From assembly GCA_002412795.1 (NCBI GenBank), contig DHVS01000016.1, positions 1-64,000 of the forward strand: DNA of 64,000 bases, in the 5' to 3' direction. Below, piece by piece: positions 43,785 to 53,085 of the stretch. This DNA is from a bacterium UBP2_UBA5202. Its GTDB lineage: Bacteria; Edwardsbacteria; AC1; EtOH8. Every line of letters starts with the position of its first letter. Positions within the stretch are counted from its first letter, which is position 1. The notes below the pieces were generated by a model that saw nothing but the letters and a program-made list of their open reading frames with translations, had not been told where the DNA came from and did not search any database. A program made the translations under genes and the position numbers.

Positions 43785-43913
43785 TTACATTGAAAGCACA
43801 AAAACCACTTTGAATATCTGCGTGTAAACCTGGCATAGCTTTGTCTGCGGACAGGGGACGATGTAAGTGGATTCGTTGCAGACTGGGAGGATTATGGAGA
43901 CAAAAGGTTGCAT
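43785..43913 (-). pseudogene. Remnant of a GT2 glycosyltransferase 5' end
   Basis: The 42-codon frame begins MQPFVSIILPVCNESTYIV, matching the start of the neighbouring GT2 gene (MNSFVSIILPVRNEGKFIV). The DNA around TTCGTTGC.GACTGGGAGGATTATGGAGACAAA also matches 42763-42799. The rest of the gene is gone and the frame runs into a stop. It lies in the 264-bp spacer between the methyltransferase and the GT4 gene. Confidence 0.75.
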
Positions 43914-44011
43914 TATATTTTTGACAGGATTAACATGATTTTTTCATAAACTGGCGAATAAATAGGAACTTTACCACTACCGGGGGCTTAACGGCTCTAA
44001 CCAAACAATGT

Positions 44012-45289
44012 TTATTTTGTCAGTAACTCAGCTATTTCCCTCTTCCATTCAACGGCGATCTTATCCCAGGAAAACTCTTCCACCCGTTTAAACCCTTTTT
44101 CGACATAGCCTTTATGTTTTGGCGGATCATTTAACAGCCCGGCCAGGGTTTCCCGCCAGATCAACTCAGTTTTATCCAACGGCTCCACCGTGGGCTTGTA
44201 ACTATGGTCAAAGTTTGGCATCAACAGGCCGTATTCGGCAAACTCGGGGTTGAGTGTTTCATGTGCCGGATCGGTTTTAGGGGCCAGCAGTTCCCGCGGG
44301 CCTGATCTGCAATCGGTGGAAATGATAGGCAGGCCGCAGGCCATGGCCTCCACCAGCACGTTGGGAAAACCCTCCCAAAGGGAGGTCAAAGCATAAATTG
44401 TTGAGCGCGCCATGAATTTATAAGGGTTTTTCTGCTGCCCGGTAAAATACACGTCATATTCGGCATTGTTTTCGGGCAGTTCTTTATTAAAGCCGGAAAA
44501 GGTTTTTAGGCCAAGGGCTTTTGACAAAGCCACCAGATCGTTGCTTAGCTCGCTATCCCCGACGATCATCAGCTTTAAGCCGGGCACTGCCTTCTTGACC
44601 TGGCCGAATATTCTGATCAGATGCCACTGTCCTTTTGGTTTTTTGGGCGAGCCTACGCTGATCAGCACGGGGTTTTTAAATACTGCACCATAACCACCAG
44701 GAACAGGTTCAGCTGCTTTTGTTTTTACAGCATCAAGATCAGTCTCATTGTAAATAACTCCCAACCGTTCCGGTTCGGCATTAAAATTATTTATCAGGTC
44801 GGCCACCGCCAATTTTGAATTGCAAATAACCTTGTCGTTGAACAGGCCAAGATTTTTGAAATATGACCGGAACAATGCGGTTCTGACAGTTTTGATGAAA
44901 AGAGGCAGCCGCTCCCCGCTGATATGGGCGCTGGGATAGCTTCTTAGGGATGACAGCATTTTTGTCCGGCGGGGCTTCACCAATCCCCAGATCAGGCCGG
45001 GCCTGACGGCAATGGATATTATTAACTGGTAGTTCCTGTTTTTCAACAATTGTCTAGCTTTTAGGGCCTGATGCGGCGCAATCAGGAGTTTTACCAGCAG
45101 GCTGGCGGAACCGGATACCTTGGTGAGCGTTTGATAGGTTACTCCCACCGGCAGTTGATAGTCACAGCCGGATTCCAGGGCTACGACTTCAACTAAATAC
45201 ACGTTTGCCAGCATACGGGCCAAATTGATAGTATTTACCGAGATCCCGCCGTTAAGCAGGCAGGGAGTAACAATGGCGATCTTCTTCAA
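44012..45289 (-). CDS. GT4-family glycosyltransferase
   Basis: Retaining GT-B transferase of 425 residues. N-terminal acceptor domain with IAIVTPCLLNGGISVNTINLARML; C-terminal nucleotide-sugar domain with VSVGSPKKPKGQWHLIRIF and the EX7E region EGFPNVLVEAMACGLPIISTDCRSGPRELL. It adds one sugar of the surface glycan; donor and linkage are unknown. It overlaps the preceding gene by 4 bases (ATGA), indicating translational coupling, and is the last gene of the tightly packed run that begins with the flippase at 58992. Confidence 0.87.
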   Translation of the reverse strand: MKKIAIVTPCLLNGGISVNTINLARMLANVYLVEVVALESGCDYQLPVGVTYQTLTKVSGSASLLVKLLIAPHQALKARQLLKNRNYQLIISIAVRPGLIWGLVKPRRTKMLSSLRSYPSAHISGERLPLFIKTVRTALFRSYFKNLGLFNDKVICNSKLAVADLINNFNAEPERLGVIYNETDLDAVKTKAAEPVPGGYGAVFKNPVLISVGSPKKPKGQWHLIRIFGQVKKAVPGLKLMIVGDSELSNDLVALSKALGLKTFSGFNKELPENNAEYDVYFTGQQKNPYKFMARSTIYALTSLWEGFPNVLVEAMACGLPIISTDCRSGPRELLAPKTDPAHETLNPEFAEYGLLMPNFDHSYKPTVEPLDKTELIWRETLAGLLNDPPKHKGYVEKGFKRVEEFSWDKIAVEWKREIAELLTK

Positions 45290-46416
45290 TGGCCTGCCTT
45301 TTTCAGGGTTACCTTGGATTGGTAAATTTCCTGGTATATGGCCTCGGTTTTACGGGCCAATTGCATAAAGTCGCAGTTGGCTTGCACCCACTCTTTTCCT
45401 GTCTGCCCCATGGCCTTTGCCCTGGCCGGATCATTGAAAAGCTCCAGCAATTTTTGGGCCATGGCCGGGGCATCATCCGACGGCACCAGATAGCCGGTCT
45501 TGTCCGGGGTTATCAGATCCCGCACCCCGCCCACGTCGGTGGCCACCACCGGCAGGCCGGAGGCCATGTACTCCAATATTGAGTTGGCCATACCCTCCCA
45601 CTTAGAGGTAAGAATCCCAACATCGGCCGTCTGAAGCAAACGGGGGATGTCCTGCCGTAAACCCAAAAATATAATATTGTCTTTTAACCCGTATTTTTTT
45701 GTCATTTGCAAAAGTTCCAGTTCCAACACACCCCCGCCAATAACCATAAATACTATTTTATTATTCTTTTCAACAATGAGACGGGCTGATTCAATTAGCA
45801 TTTTATGGTTTTTTACCGGTTTTAAACTACCCGTAATGACTGCCACAAATTGATCATTTGTGAAACCAAGCTCACTTTTAACAGACCCCTTATCCGGCAG
45901 GCCGTTGAATTTATTTAGGTCATACCCGTTGGGCACAAAATATGTTTTAGACAGGGGTATTTTTATATTTTTATGCAGCAACTCCCGTCCGATATTGGTA
46001 TTGCTTATTATACCATCGGATAGGGGCCATAAAACCCGTTCAAACCATAGCTCCTTATTTTCATAATGCACACCACCGGAACGATTGGAAGTAAGCAAAA
46101 CCTTAACCCCGGCCAACCTGGCTGCCAGCCGACCCCACAAATCGGCCCCGAAGAGGAAGGTCTGCAGAACGTCGATATTATTATTCTTTAATAGTTTAAA
46201 AAACCGAAATATAACCGTAAAATCATATTTGAATTTTTTCCCAAGACAGACTACAACCACCCCGCGGCTGGTAACTTCTTCGGCCAATGGACCAAGCGAA
46301 TTAAGACAGCATATTGTTACCTTGTGCTCCAGTTTTTTCAAACCGCAGGCCAATTCTACCGCTTGACGTTCGGCTCCGCCAACCTCAAGATTTTGAATGG
46401 CTAAAAGGATATTCAT
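45286..46416 (-). CDS. GT4-family glycosyltransferase
   Basis: 376 residues with the GT4 layout: LLAIQNLEVGGAERQAVELACGL (the GGAE/R acceptor loop), VITGSLKPVKNHKMLIESARLI, and the donor-binding SKWEGMANSILEYMASGLPVVATDVGGVRDLI. The ATP-grasp gene ends three bases upstream and the next GT4 overlaps it by four. No signal peptide; probably a cytoplasmic or membrane-peripheral step of repeat-unit assembly. Confidence 0.9.
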   Translation of the reverse strand: MNILLAIQNLEVGGAERQAVELACGLKKLEHKVTICCLNSLGPLAEEVTSRGVVVVCLGKKFKYDFTVIFRFFKLLKNNNIDVLQTFLFGADLWGRLAARLAGVKVLLTSNRSGGVHYENKELWFERVLWPLSDGIISNTNIGRELLHKNIKIPLSKTYFVPNGYDLNKFNGLPDKGSVKSELGFTNDQFVAVITGSLKPVKNHKMLIESARLIVEKNNKIVFMVIGGGVLELELLQMTKKYGLKDNIIFLGLRQDIPRLLQTADVGILTSKWEGMANSILEYMASGLPVVATDVGGVRDLITPDKTGYLVPSDDAPAMAQKLLELFNDPARAKAMGQTGKEWVQANCDFMQLARKTEAIYQEIYQSKVTLKKAGH

Positions 46417-46419
46417 TTT

Positions 46420-47460
46420 CTATTTAAGTTTGAACAGCATATCTTCCAGTATGGCATCTTCCGGATGGACATGGCCCTCCCTCCAATTTAAGTCACGGTC
46501 CCAATGACCGGCGCAATCGTATACTAATTTGGGTATAAAACCATAGCTAATCTCAACTAACTTTGGTTTGCCGTTTTCATCCTTTATAAAATCAAAGGCC
46601 ATGCTTTGGGATCTTATTTTATCGGCCACATCAAAGGCAATACTAACACACTGCATATCTATCCGTTTTAGGTCATAACTGATCAAACCGCTGCCGGAGG
46701 CTCTGAAATCATCAGGCCTCACATTACGGGTATAACCAAAGGCCCGGTTGCCTATCACCGTTATCCTGGTGTCGTACTGATTGCCCGGCATAAAATCCTG
46801 AAAATAAATATAACCCCGTTCCCGGGGCATTTGCTGTTGTATGATAACCGAGCTTAATAAATATTTGGGCAACCTTTTCAGCTTGTCAATAAACTGGGGG
46901 AACGTTCCAATTTTGCGAAGTTTTATTTTAGCGTCGCCAAAATAACCTTGCTGGGAAACAATACCCGGGCCAAATGCTTTTAGGCATAGACCAACTGCTT
47001 CTTCTTTGCTTTTTACCAACCTGACATTGGCCGAACCAGCCCCGCTTTTTAATTTAAATACCTTGGGATAGGTCGTCTGCTCTGCCCATTCAAGGGCTTT
47101 TTCTTTTTGGTAAAAGACATAGCTGGACACCAGCGGAGCGTTAATTGCTTCCAATAAATATTTCTGGGCTACCTTGTCGTCAAAGTGCCAAAAGGTGGCC
47201 TTATTGGGAAATACAACCACGCCCATATTTTCGGCTGAACCAACTATTTTTTGAGCTACCGACATAGCCAAAGCATCGTGTTGCACCCAATGCCAAAGAA
47301 GAATATCAAAACCCTTTACCTGTTCTATTATATCTGAATCATAACAATTAACTGTTTTATACTGCATTAAATTTGTTTTGCAGTATTCTATCCACCTGTC
47401 AGAAAAGCTGCCCGTTCTTGGGTGTATGGCTATTTTGATGTTTTCTCTCATGTTGGTCAT
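46420..47460 (-). CDS. ATP-grasp (RimK-like) ligase in the polysaccharide operon
   Basis: 346 residues. After an N-terminal domain (VVVFPNKATFWHFDDKVAQKYLLEAINAP) it has the ATP-grasp core: a lysine-containing YPKVFKLKSGAGSANVRLV segment, a QQQMPRERGYIYFQDFMPG stretch, DTRITVIGNRAFGYTRNVR, and a C-terminal AFDFIKDENGKPKLVEISYGF Mg-binding region. Such enzymes join a carboxylate to an amine or similar using ATP. Within a glycan operon it might add an amino acid or related group to a sugar. The start ATG shares a base with the acetyltransferase stop (TAATG). Confidence 0.8.
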   Translation of the reverse strand: MTNMRENIKIAIHPRTGSFSDRWIEYCKTNLMQYKTVNCYDSDIIEQVKGFDILLWHWVQHDALAMSVAQKIVGSAENMGVVVFPNKATFWHFDDKVAQKYLLEAINAPLVSSYVFYQKEKALEWAEQTTYPKVFKLKSGAGSANVRLVKSKEEAVGLCLKAFGPGIVSQQGYFGDAKIKLRKIGTFPQFIDKLKRLPKYLLSSVIIQQQMPRERGYIYFQDFMPGNQYDTRITVIGNRAFGYTRNVRPDDFRASGSGLISYDLKRIDMQCVSIAFDVADKIRSQSMAFDFIKDENGKPKLVEISYGFIPKLVYDCAGHWDRDLNWREGHVHPEDAILEDMLFKLK

Positions 47461-48038
47461 TATTCCATCACCCGGTTGATATAACCTTCGGTGCCCTTGT
47501 ATGAAACGATCTTGCCGGGATTGCCCATGACCACGGCATTGTCCGGCACGTCAAAATTCACGTAAGCCCCGGGCGCTATCATAACATTGTCACCTATTTT
47601 TATTTTGCCTACTATAATGGCATTTGCTCCAACCCAAACCTTATTGCCGATAACCGGGGCCCCTTCATTTTTACCCCTGCGGGTTACGCCTATGGTAACT
47701 CCCGGTGAAAGGTTCACATTCTCGCCGATCACCGCCTTGGAGCTGACCACCACCGTGCCAAAATGGCCCAAGTATAAACCTCTGCCTATTTGTGTAGCAG
47801 ATGATATCTGGAAGCCATATTTGTACTGATATTTTGCCAAAAGCAACCGATAAATTAAATGTTTAACCCCCAAGCCTCTATTTTTATAATAACTTGCTTT
47901 TCTGAGGAGGAAGGTGAACCGGAAACCGGGCGAAAGCAAAAGATTTTTGAAAATTGCTTTGGCTGAAGTATTCCCATCATACCGGTAGAGATCTGCTTCA
48001 ATAATTTGTTTGAACAATTTTTTATCTTTTATAAACAT
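47460..48038 (-). CDS. Left-handed beta-helix acetyltransferase (CysE/WbbJ-like)
   Basis: 192 residues ending in hexapeptide repeats: IGENVNLSPGVTIGVTRRGK, then VIGNKVWVGANAIIVGKIKIGDNVMIAPGAYVNFDVPDNAVVMGNPGKIV. The GHFGTVVV and GVTRRG pattern is close to serine acetyltransferase-like enzymes; in this operon a sugar O- or N-acetyltransferase is more likely than cysteine synthesis. It overlaps DUF362 by 10 bases and the ATP-grasp gene by one. Confidence 0.85.
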   Translation of the reverse strand: MFIKDKKLFKQIIEADLYRYDGNTSAKAIFKNLLLSPGFRFTFLLRKASYYKNRGLGVKHLIYRLLLAKYQYKYGFQISSATQIGRGLYLGHFGTVVVSSKAVIGENVNLSPGVTIGVTRRGKNEGAPVIGNKVWVGANAIIVGKIKIGDNVMIAPGAYVNFDVPDNAVVMGNPGKIVSYKGTEGYINRVME

Positions 48039-49468
48039 ACCACTCCCCAGCCCTTGGGCGGCGTAAAGTTAAAGTTAGATTTGGGCAACTGGCATATTTT
48101 GCTGTTCCATTCTGGTTTATTACTGCTGACGGTCATGTCATGATAACTGCTATCAGACAAGGGGTATTTACCATCTGCCAATGATCCCCGTAGGGCCGGT
48201 ATTTTATTGTGGTCGAACCCCATCAGCCAGCAGGCGGCAGCATCACAAGCTACGGCATCCAAACCGGCCATGATGCAACCCAATCCTTTGGCCGTTGGTT
48301 CCAAAGGACCTTCGCCCTCCCCGGCAATTATGGCATCAACTAGGTTTATTTGTACCCGTTGCCTTGCAGGTTTCAAAATACCATTTTTATCGGCAAAGAT
48401 AAGTATTTTGTTAAGATCGTTAACCGTCCGCCAGACAGTATCGTTGCCGTACCAGCTTCCCTCGCCAATATCAAAATGCTGGCCGTTGGCATTTGTAGTC
48501 TTGTGGGTAGGCATCTTGGTCAATGTTCTTAATACCCGTTTAAATGCCACACCAACCCATAATATAACTTTGCCTATGGGTTTTGGCATCGAGGCCAATG
48601 CCTCTATGACATTACGTTCCATTTTATTGTAGATGCCACGCCCGGGGTATTCATCGCCCCCTTGTTCCGCCCCACCCCGGCGATGATGGGGCAGGTATTC
48701 CTTACGGCCGTTGATCCCCACCATGTTTTTTAGGCAGCAGGTCATACCAGCCTTTTTGTGGGTTTTAAGCTTGGGCATATTAATTATCACATCAGCCGAA
48801 AGCACCGTCTTGGAAATTAAATACTGGTGTTTGCCGGGGGCATGACTGTTGATGGTGGCTTTTTGATCATAACCCGAAACCTCAAACAGGCTGGAATCAC
48901 TGCTGATCGGCTCCAGGGCGCTTTTATCCTTAAGGTCTATCAGGCAATACCCCAAAGGATCGCCTGGCGTTTCATCCAGCAGGGTTCTTTTGCCCAATCT
49001 GTCAAATCTGGTCCGGACCATCCGCAGGTCAATGATGTCAACAGGAAGCCAGCCAGGCTGGCGAAGAGCGTCCAAATATTCGTTTATTCTGTTAAAGGCC
49101 AAAAGCCGTTCCCAGTCAGCGCCTTGGATCGGGGCATCGGCGATGGTGATGACCCCCCGGCCTTGTAGAGTCTGTTGAACCAGGGAAATGGTAACTGCTA
49201 TCAAAGAGCTATGGGTTATCAAAGCATCGGCCCAAGAGCCGTCATCTTCCCTGACCCAGTTTGGCTTGATCACCACTGATTGACCCGGCTGAATGTTTAC
49301 CCCGAAAGGATTTTCTACATCGCCTATTTTAGCAAGCCGCAATACGAGGGTGATATCCTGGCGCAACAATTCAAGGCCATCAGCATCAGTAGACAGAGGA
49401 TAGCTCGTTCTGGCCGTTTGGGCCAAAGCAATAATGTTTTGTTTATTGTTTGGTTGCAACTGCGACAT
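48029..49468 (-). CDS. DUF362-domain protein in the polysaccharide operon
   Basis: 479 residues with DUF362 features: VVIKPNWVREDDGSWADALITHSSLI, VITIADAPIQGADWERLL, VIINMPKLKTHKKAGMTCCLKNMVGINGRKEYLPHHR, and DAIIAGEGEGPLEPTAKGLGCIMAGLDAVACDA. Many DUF362 proteins carry an appended 4Fe-4S ferredoxin domain; none is visible here. Biochemical role is unknown. Its start overlaps the polymerase end by 26 bases, so it belongs to the operon, and its neighbours are an acetyltransferase and an ATP-grasp ligase. The ATG at 49468 is chosen over 49486. Confidence 0.82.
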   Translation of the reverse strand: MSQLQPNNKQNIIALAQTARTSYPLSTDADGLELLRQDITLVLRLAKIGDVENPFGVNIQPGQSVVIKPNWVREDDGSWADALITHSSLIAVTISLVQQTLQGRGVITIADAPIQGADWERLLAFNRINEYLDALRQPGWLPVDIIDLRMVRTRFDRLGKRTLLDETPGDPLGYCLIDLKDKSALEPISSDSSLFEVSGYDQKATINSHAPGKHQYLISKTVLSADVIINMPKLKTHKKAGMTCCLKNMVGINGRKEYLPHHRRGGAEQGGDEYPGRGIYNKMERNVIEALASMPKPIGKVILWVGVAFKRVLRTLTKMPTHKTTNANGQHFDIGEGSWYGNDTVWRTVNDLNKILIFADKNGILKPARQRVQINLVDAIIAGEGEGPLEPTAKGLGCIMAGLDAVACDAAACWLMGFDHNKIPALRGSLADGKYPLSDSSYHDMTVSSNKPEWNSKICQLPKSNFNFTPPKGWGVVCL

Positions 49469-50798
49469 TAGTGCCCTTAAAATCATTACTGGCGCTTATT
49501 TTTGCCAACACCACAGAAATCCCGGCCATTACAAAAACCAGCTTGCCAAGCGGACCGGTGCCAAAAATACCCGAAACCGCCAAACCTATGGCTAAAGCCA
49601 AAAGATATTTGGACACATTGTCTATATTTAAACCTTCTTTCATACCCGACTTAATGTTTTTATATACGGTTATAAAAAAAGCCAGATATAAAGCCAAACC
49701 TATTATTCCCTGCTCGCAAAGCATTGCCAGATACCAGGAATGCATTACGTAAGGTATGAATGAACCACTAATTTTGGGATAACTAAACGCCCCCCAGCCC
49801 CATACCGGGCTTTCCAAAAACAGCTCCCAACCCCTACCATACATCCAGGCCCTTATTCCCGTTTCGCTCTGGATTGAACTGTAAGCCGCATGGCCCGGCA
49901 GGGGGATGTAACTAAGCCTTTGCCAGAATATCTCCGGGGCTACGTAAATAAAAATGACAAACAACAAAAATATGATCACAAGATTGGACGGTTTTTTAAT
50001 GTAATTCTTCATAACCACAAAAGCGACGGCCAGCAACCCAATGGTTGCACTGCGGGAGGCTGCCATACCAAAGACGGCAAGAAAGATTACCGCCAGCAGC
50101 AATAACAATATTATTTTTACTAATGGCAGAGTTTTCTTTATAAATGCCAGCGTTAATGTTAACCCGATCATGCAATTGTAGGCTAAAGAATTCGCATTCC
50201 CAGACAAACCGGCCGCCCGACCCGTGTTGGGTTGTAGAAAACCGCTGACCGCCGTCACCAAGCAGGCCAGCATTATCACCACTAATAATTTGTTTAAATC
50301 TGCCCGTTTTTCAACAAATAAAACAATGGCCGCCAGCACTATCAACGATGGAATTGTATCAATAAGAAAGGTGGCAATATATTCAGGGTAGCTTACCAAA
50401 TCGGTAAATGCTCCCCAAAGCAAAAGGACAACGGCTATTACTACAGTCTTATTGCTTTTAAGGTACTGCCAATTTGCACGGTTAAAATGCGTTATTATTG
50501 CCAGCAACAGCATTATGCCAAATAACCGGGTGGGGGTTATGGGAAAATTTTGCCCCAGGGCTTTCTCGAAATTGGCCGGGAAGAAAATGGTGGCTATGGT
50601 AAGCAATAGTATGTAAAATGGTTTGTTGATGGCCAGATAAGTTAAAAACCCAAATATCACCAGGGACCCAAGCGCTATGGCCCCAAAGCGCCAGACAAAC
50701 CAAGCGGTAACGCAGAACAGGCCCAAGTGAGCAATAGCCGCATGCGGCTGGCGCTTAAAAATTGAGTTAGGGTTTAGATAGCCTGGTTCAATCCTCAT
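49443..50798 (-). CDS. O-antigen polymerase/ligase-like membrane protein (Wzy/WaaL)
   Basis: 451 residues with about eleven membrane helices and a large periplasmic loop before the last three. The segment YSSIQSETGIRAWMYGRGWELFLESPVWGWGAFSYPKISG is the O-antigen ligase family signature region (R..W..G.......P..G.G). It would polymerise or transfer undecaprenyl-linked repeat units in the periplasm. Polymerase and ligase cannot be separated by sequence alone. The start at 50798 overlaps the preceding GT4 stop (ATGA). Confidence 0.82.
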   Translation of the reverse strand: MRIEPGYLNPNSIFKRQPHAAIAHLGLFCVTAWFVWRFGAIALGSLVIFGFLTYLAINKPFYILLLTIATIFFPANFEKALGQNFPITPTRLFGIMLLLAIITHFNRANWQYLKSNKTVVIAVVLLLWGAFTDLVSYPEYIATFLIDTIPSLIVLAAIVLFVEKRADLNKLLVVIMLACLVTAVSGFLQPNTGRAAGLSGNANSLAYNCMIGLTLTLAFIKKTLPLVKIILLLLLAVIFLAVFGMAASRSATIGLLAVAFVVMKNYIKKPSNLVIIFLLFVIFIYVAPEIFWQRLSYIPLPGHAAYSSIQSETGIRAWMYGRGWELFLESPVWGWGAFSYPKISGSFIPYVMHSWYLAMLCEQGIIGLALYLAFFITVYKNIKSGMKEGLNIDNVSKYLLALAIGLAVSGIFGTGPLGKLVFVMAGISVVLAKISASNDFKGTNVAVATKQ

Positions 50799-51958
50799 TT
50801 CCTGACTGCCTCCACCAATACTGCCCGCAATTGGGCTGATTTTTGGGGCCAACTATTTGCCAGCGCCTTAAGCCGCCCGGCCTGACCCATCCGTTGGCAA
50901 AGCGCAGGGTCACCCAATAACCTTTGAACCGCAATACTTATTTGATCAATATCATTTCCGTCCACCAGCAGGCCGGTTACTCCGTCTTCCACCGCGTCCG
51001 GCACCCCGCCGTCCCGGCCGCCGATAACCGGTTTCCCCCAATATCCCGCTTCCAAGAATACGATGCCAAAGCCCTCGTTATCGCCATTTGGCAGTGCACG
51101 GTTGGGCATGATGAATAGATGACAATGCTGGTATAGGTAGGCTACCTCTTCATCCGTGGCATCGGTTATGATGGTAACGTGCTTCTGAAAACCAAGATCT
51201 GCTGTCAGCCCTTTAAGCCGCTTTTCTTCCAAGCCTGCCCCGGCAATTATATAATGCACATCCGGGTGTTCCTTTATTATTACGGGCAAAGCCCGCAGTA
51301 CCATATCCTGGCCCTTGCGTTCAGTAAGCCTGCCTACCGTCAGTAATATTTTTTTGTCCTTGATCGCACCCCAACAACTTGGTTCCTTTGTTTTGTTTGC
51401 ATTGCACTTGGCAGTGTCAAACCCCGGGGTCAGCAGGGTTATCCTTCCTGGTTCCACGCCATGCTCTTTCAATTTATTTACTGCGTACTTGCTGATGGTT
51501 AATACCCCGTAAGCCCGGTGCAAGGCCAGCAATGTTAATTTCCTGCGAATGGGGCCAGCCATATGCAGTCCGGTCAGATCCTCACCCATCACGGTCAGCA
51601 AATACGGCGTTCCGGTTACCACGGACAACAGCCATCCCATAAAGGCTCCCGGATAGAAATGCCCGATGTGAATGACCTCTACGTTTTGTTTGACAATAAT
51701 CCGCCAGGCGATAAAAAACTGTTTTATAAGATCAGTTGCTTTGACCAAAGGGGGTTCAGTTATAGCCGTCCATTTAATGCAGTTCTTTCGGATCACCTGG
51801 TACGGCAACGAAGCATCAAATTCTGGTGAGCCAGGGGCTTGAGCAGTCAGAACTGCCAATTCCTCTGATACAAACGATGAATGAAGGTAATAATAATAAA
51901 CTACCGAACCGCCAACCATAGGCGGCGGAAAATCGGGATTTATGAACAGACATTTCAT
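50795..51958 (-). CDS. GT4-family glycosyltransferase
   Basis: 387 residues: MKCLFINPDFPPPMVGGSVVYYYYL at the acceptor side, VEVIHIGHFYPGAFMGWLL, VGRLTERKGQDMVLRALPVI, and the donor-site NEGFGIVFLEAGYWGKPVIGGRDGGVPDAV (EX7E form). I set the start at 51958, where ATG overlaps the preceding stop as ATGA; the frame is open to 51997. Confidence 0.9.
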   Translation of the reverse strand: MKCLFINPDFPPPMVGGSVVYYYYLHSSFVSEELAVLTAQAPGSPEFDASLPYQVIRKNCIKWTAITEPPLVKATDLIKQFFIAWRIIVKQNVEVIHIGHFYPGAFMGWLLSVVTGTPYLLTVMGEDLTGLHMAGPIRRKLTLLALHRAYGVLTISKYAVNKLKEHGVEPGRITLLTPGFDTAKCNANKTKEPSCWGAIKDKKILLTVGRLTERKGQDMVLRALPVIIKEHPDVHYIIAGAGLEEKRLKGLTADLGFQKHVTIITDATDEEVAYLYQHCHLFIMPNRALPNGDNEGFGIVFLEAGYWGKPVIGGRDGGVPDAVEDGVTGLLVDGNDIDQISIAVQRLLGDPALCQRMGQAGRLKALANSWPQKSAQLRAVLVEAVRK

Positions 51959-53085
51959 AGCATGCCCTTGTACACGTCTATTGTCTGCTTGGCACATTTC
52001 TCCCAGGAAAACAACATCGCCCTCTTTTGCCCTTTAAGCCGGTAATCATCGGCAAATGTAGTTTCCGTTGCAAGCCTCTGTATCGCCGTTACCCAGCCCT
52101 GGTGATCGTTGGCATCAAGCAGTACTGCAGCCTCCCCCGCCACTTCCGGGATGGATGAATTATCAGCCGCTATCACCGGACAGCCGCAGTTAAAAGCTTC
52201 CAGCACCGGCAGGCCAAAGCCCTCCATCAGGCTGGGGTAGCAAAAACAGGCGGCAGTATTATATAAACGAACCAGCATCTCCGTTGACGGACTATCTATA
52301 ATTACGATAGATTCCCTGGCCGGGCTATCGGCCAATGCCTGGTAGAATTCGGGATAAGGCATACCCTGGCGGCCCGCGATAACCAATTTTAAGCCCGGAG
52401 TGCGCTTCAGGGCCTCAGCAAACGCTTTTATCAGAAATGTCAGGTTTTTTCTGGGTTCAATATTCCCAACGTATAATATGAATGGCAGATCGAGGCCAAG
52501 TTCTTTTTTAATTTCGGCGGCGCATTTAGCGCGGTCCAGCAACCTAAATTCCGGCCCGCAACCCAGCGGTATAACATTTATTTTACTTTCAGTTATATCC
52601 CAAATATTCATCAAGTCCTGCTTCGCCGCCAGGGAGTCGGTTATCACCCTGTCCGCCAGCTTGGCGGACCTTAGCCCGTATTCCCAGTAATGTTCGGTTA
52701 GTTTGGTCCGGGGATAGAAGGTGGCAAACGACAGGTCGTGCACCGTAGCCACTGTTTTGCAGCGAGAGTATTTTGCTCCGATCAGGCTGGGAAAATGGAT
52801 GACGTCAACCGCCTTCTTTTTTACAAAAGACCCCAGATACCAGTGATACCACATTTCATAAGCCAGCCGGTCGGAGAGTGATTGCGGCACCCAGGCCTGG
52901 TAATATCTTGCTTTTGTTGTGGCGGGAAAAAGCGGCAGGTTGCCGCTTTTTTTATAACCGTTGGCAATGAAATTTATCTCTTCAATTTCCGGCGACCGGC
53001 ACAGCTCCCCGGCCAGATAATACATATAATTACCCACACCGGAGCGATTGCCCAGCAGCAGGGTGGATTCAAAAGCCAGTTTCAT
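51955..53085 (-). CDS. GT4-family glycosyltransferase (mannosyltransferase-like)
   Basis: 376 residues with the layout of WbaZ-type and mannosyltransferase-like GT4 enzymes: GNRSGVGNYMYYLAGEL, FPSLIGAKYSRCKTVATVHDLSFATFYP, LPFILYVGNIEPRKNLTFLIKAF and SLMEGFGLPVLEAFNCGCPVIAADNSSIPEV. The HDLSF motif and the NIEPRKN segment are characteristic of that group. The start at 53085 overlaps the methyltransferase stop (ATGA); the frame is open to 53157. Confidence 0.9.
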   Translation of the reverse strand: MKLAFESTLLLGNRSGVGNYMYYLAGELCRSPEIEEINFIANGYKKSGNLPLFPATTKARYYQAWVPQSLSDRLAYEMWYHWYLGSFVKKKAVDVIHFPSLIGAKYSRCKTVATVHDLSFATFYPRTKLTEHYWEYGLRSAKLADRVITDSLAAKQDLMNIWDITESKINVIPLGCGPEFRLLDRAKCAAEIKKELGLDLPFILYVGNIEPRKNLTFLIKAFAEALKRTPGLKLVIAGRQGMPYPEFYQALADSPARESIVIIDSPSTEMLVRLYNTAACFCYPSLMEGFGLPVLEAFNCGCPVIAADNSSIPEVAGEAAVLLDANDHQGWVTAIQRLATETTFADDYRLKGQKRAMLFSWEKCAKQTIDVYKGML

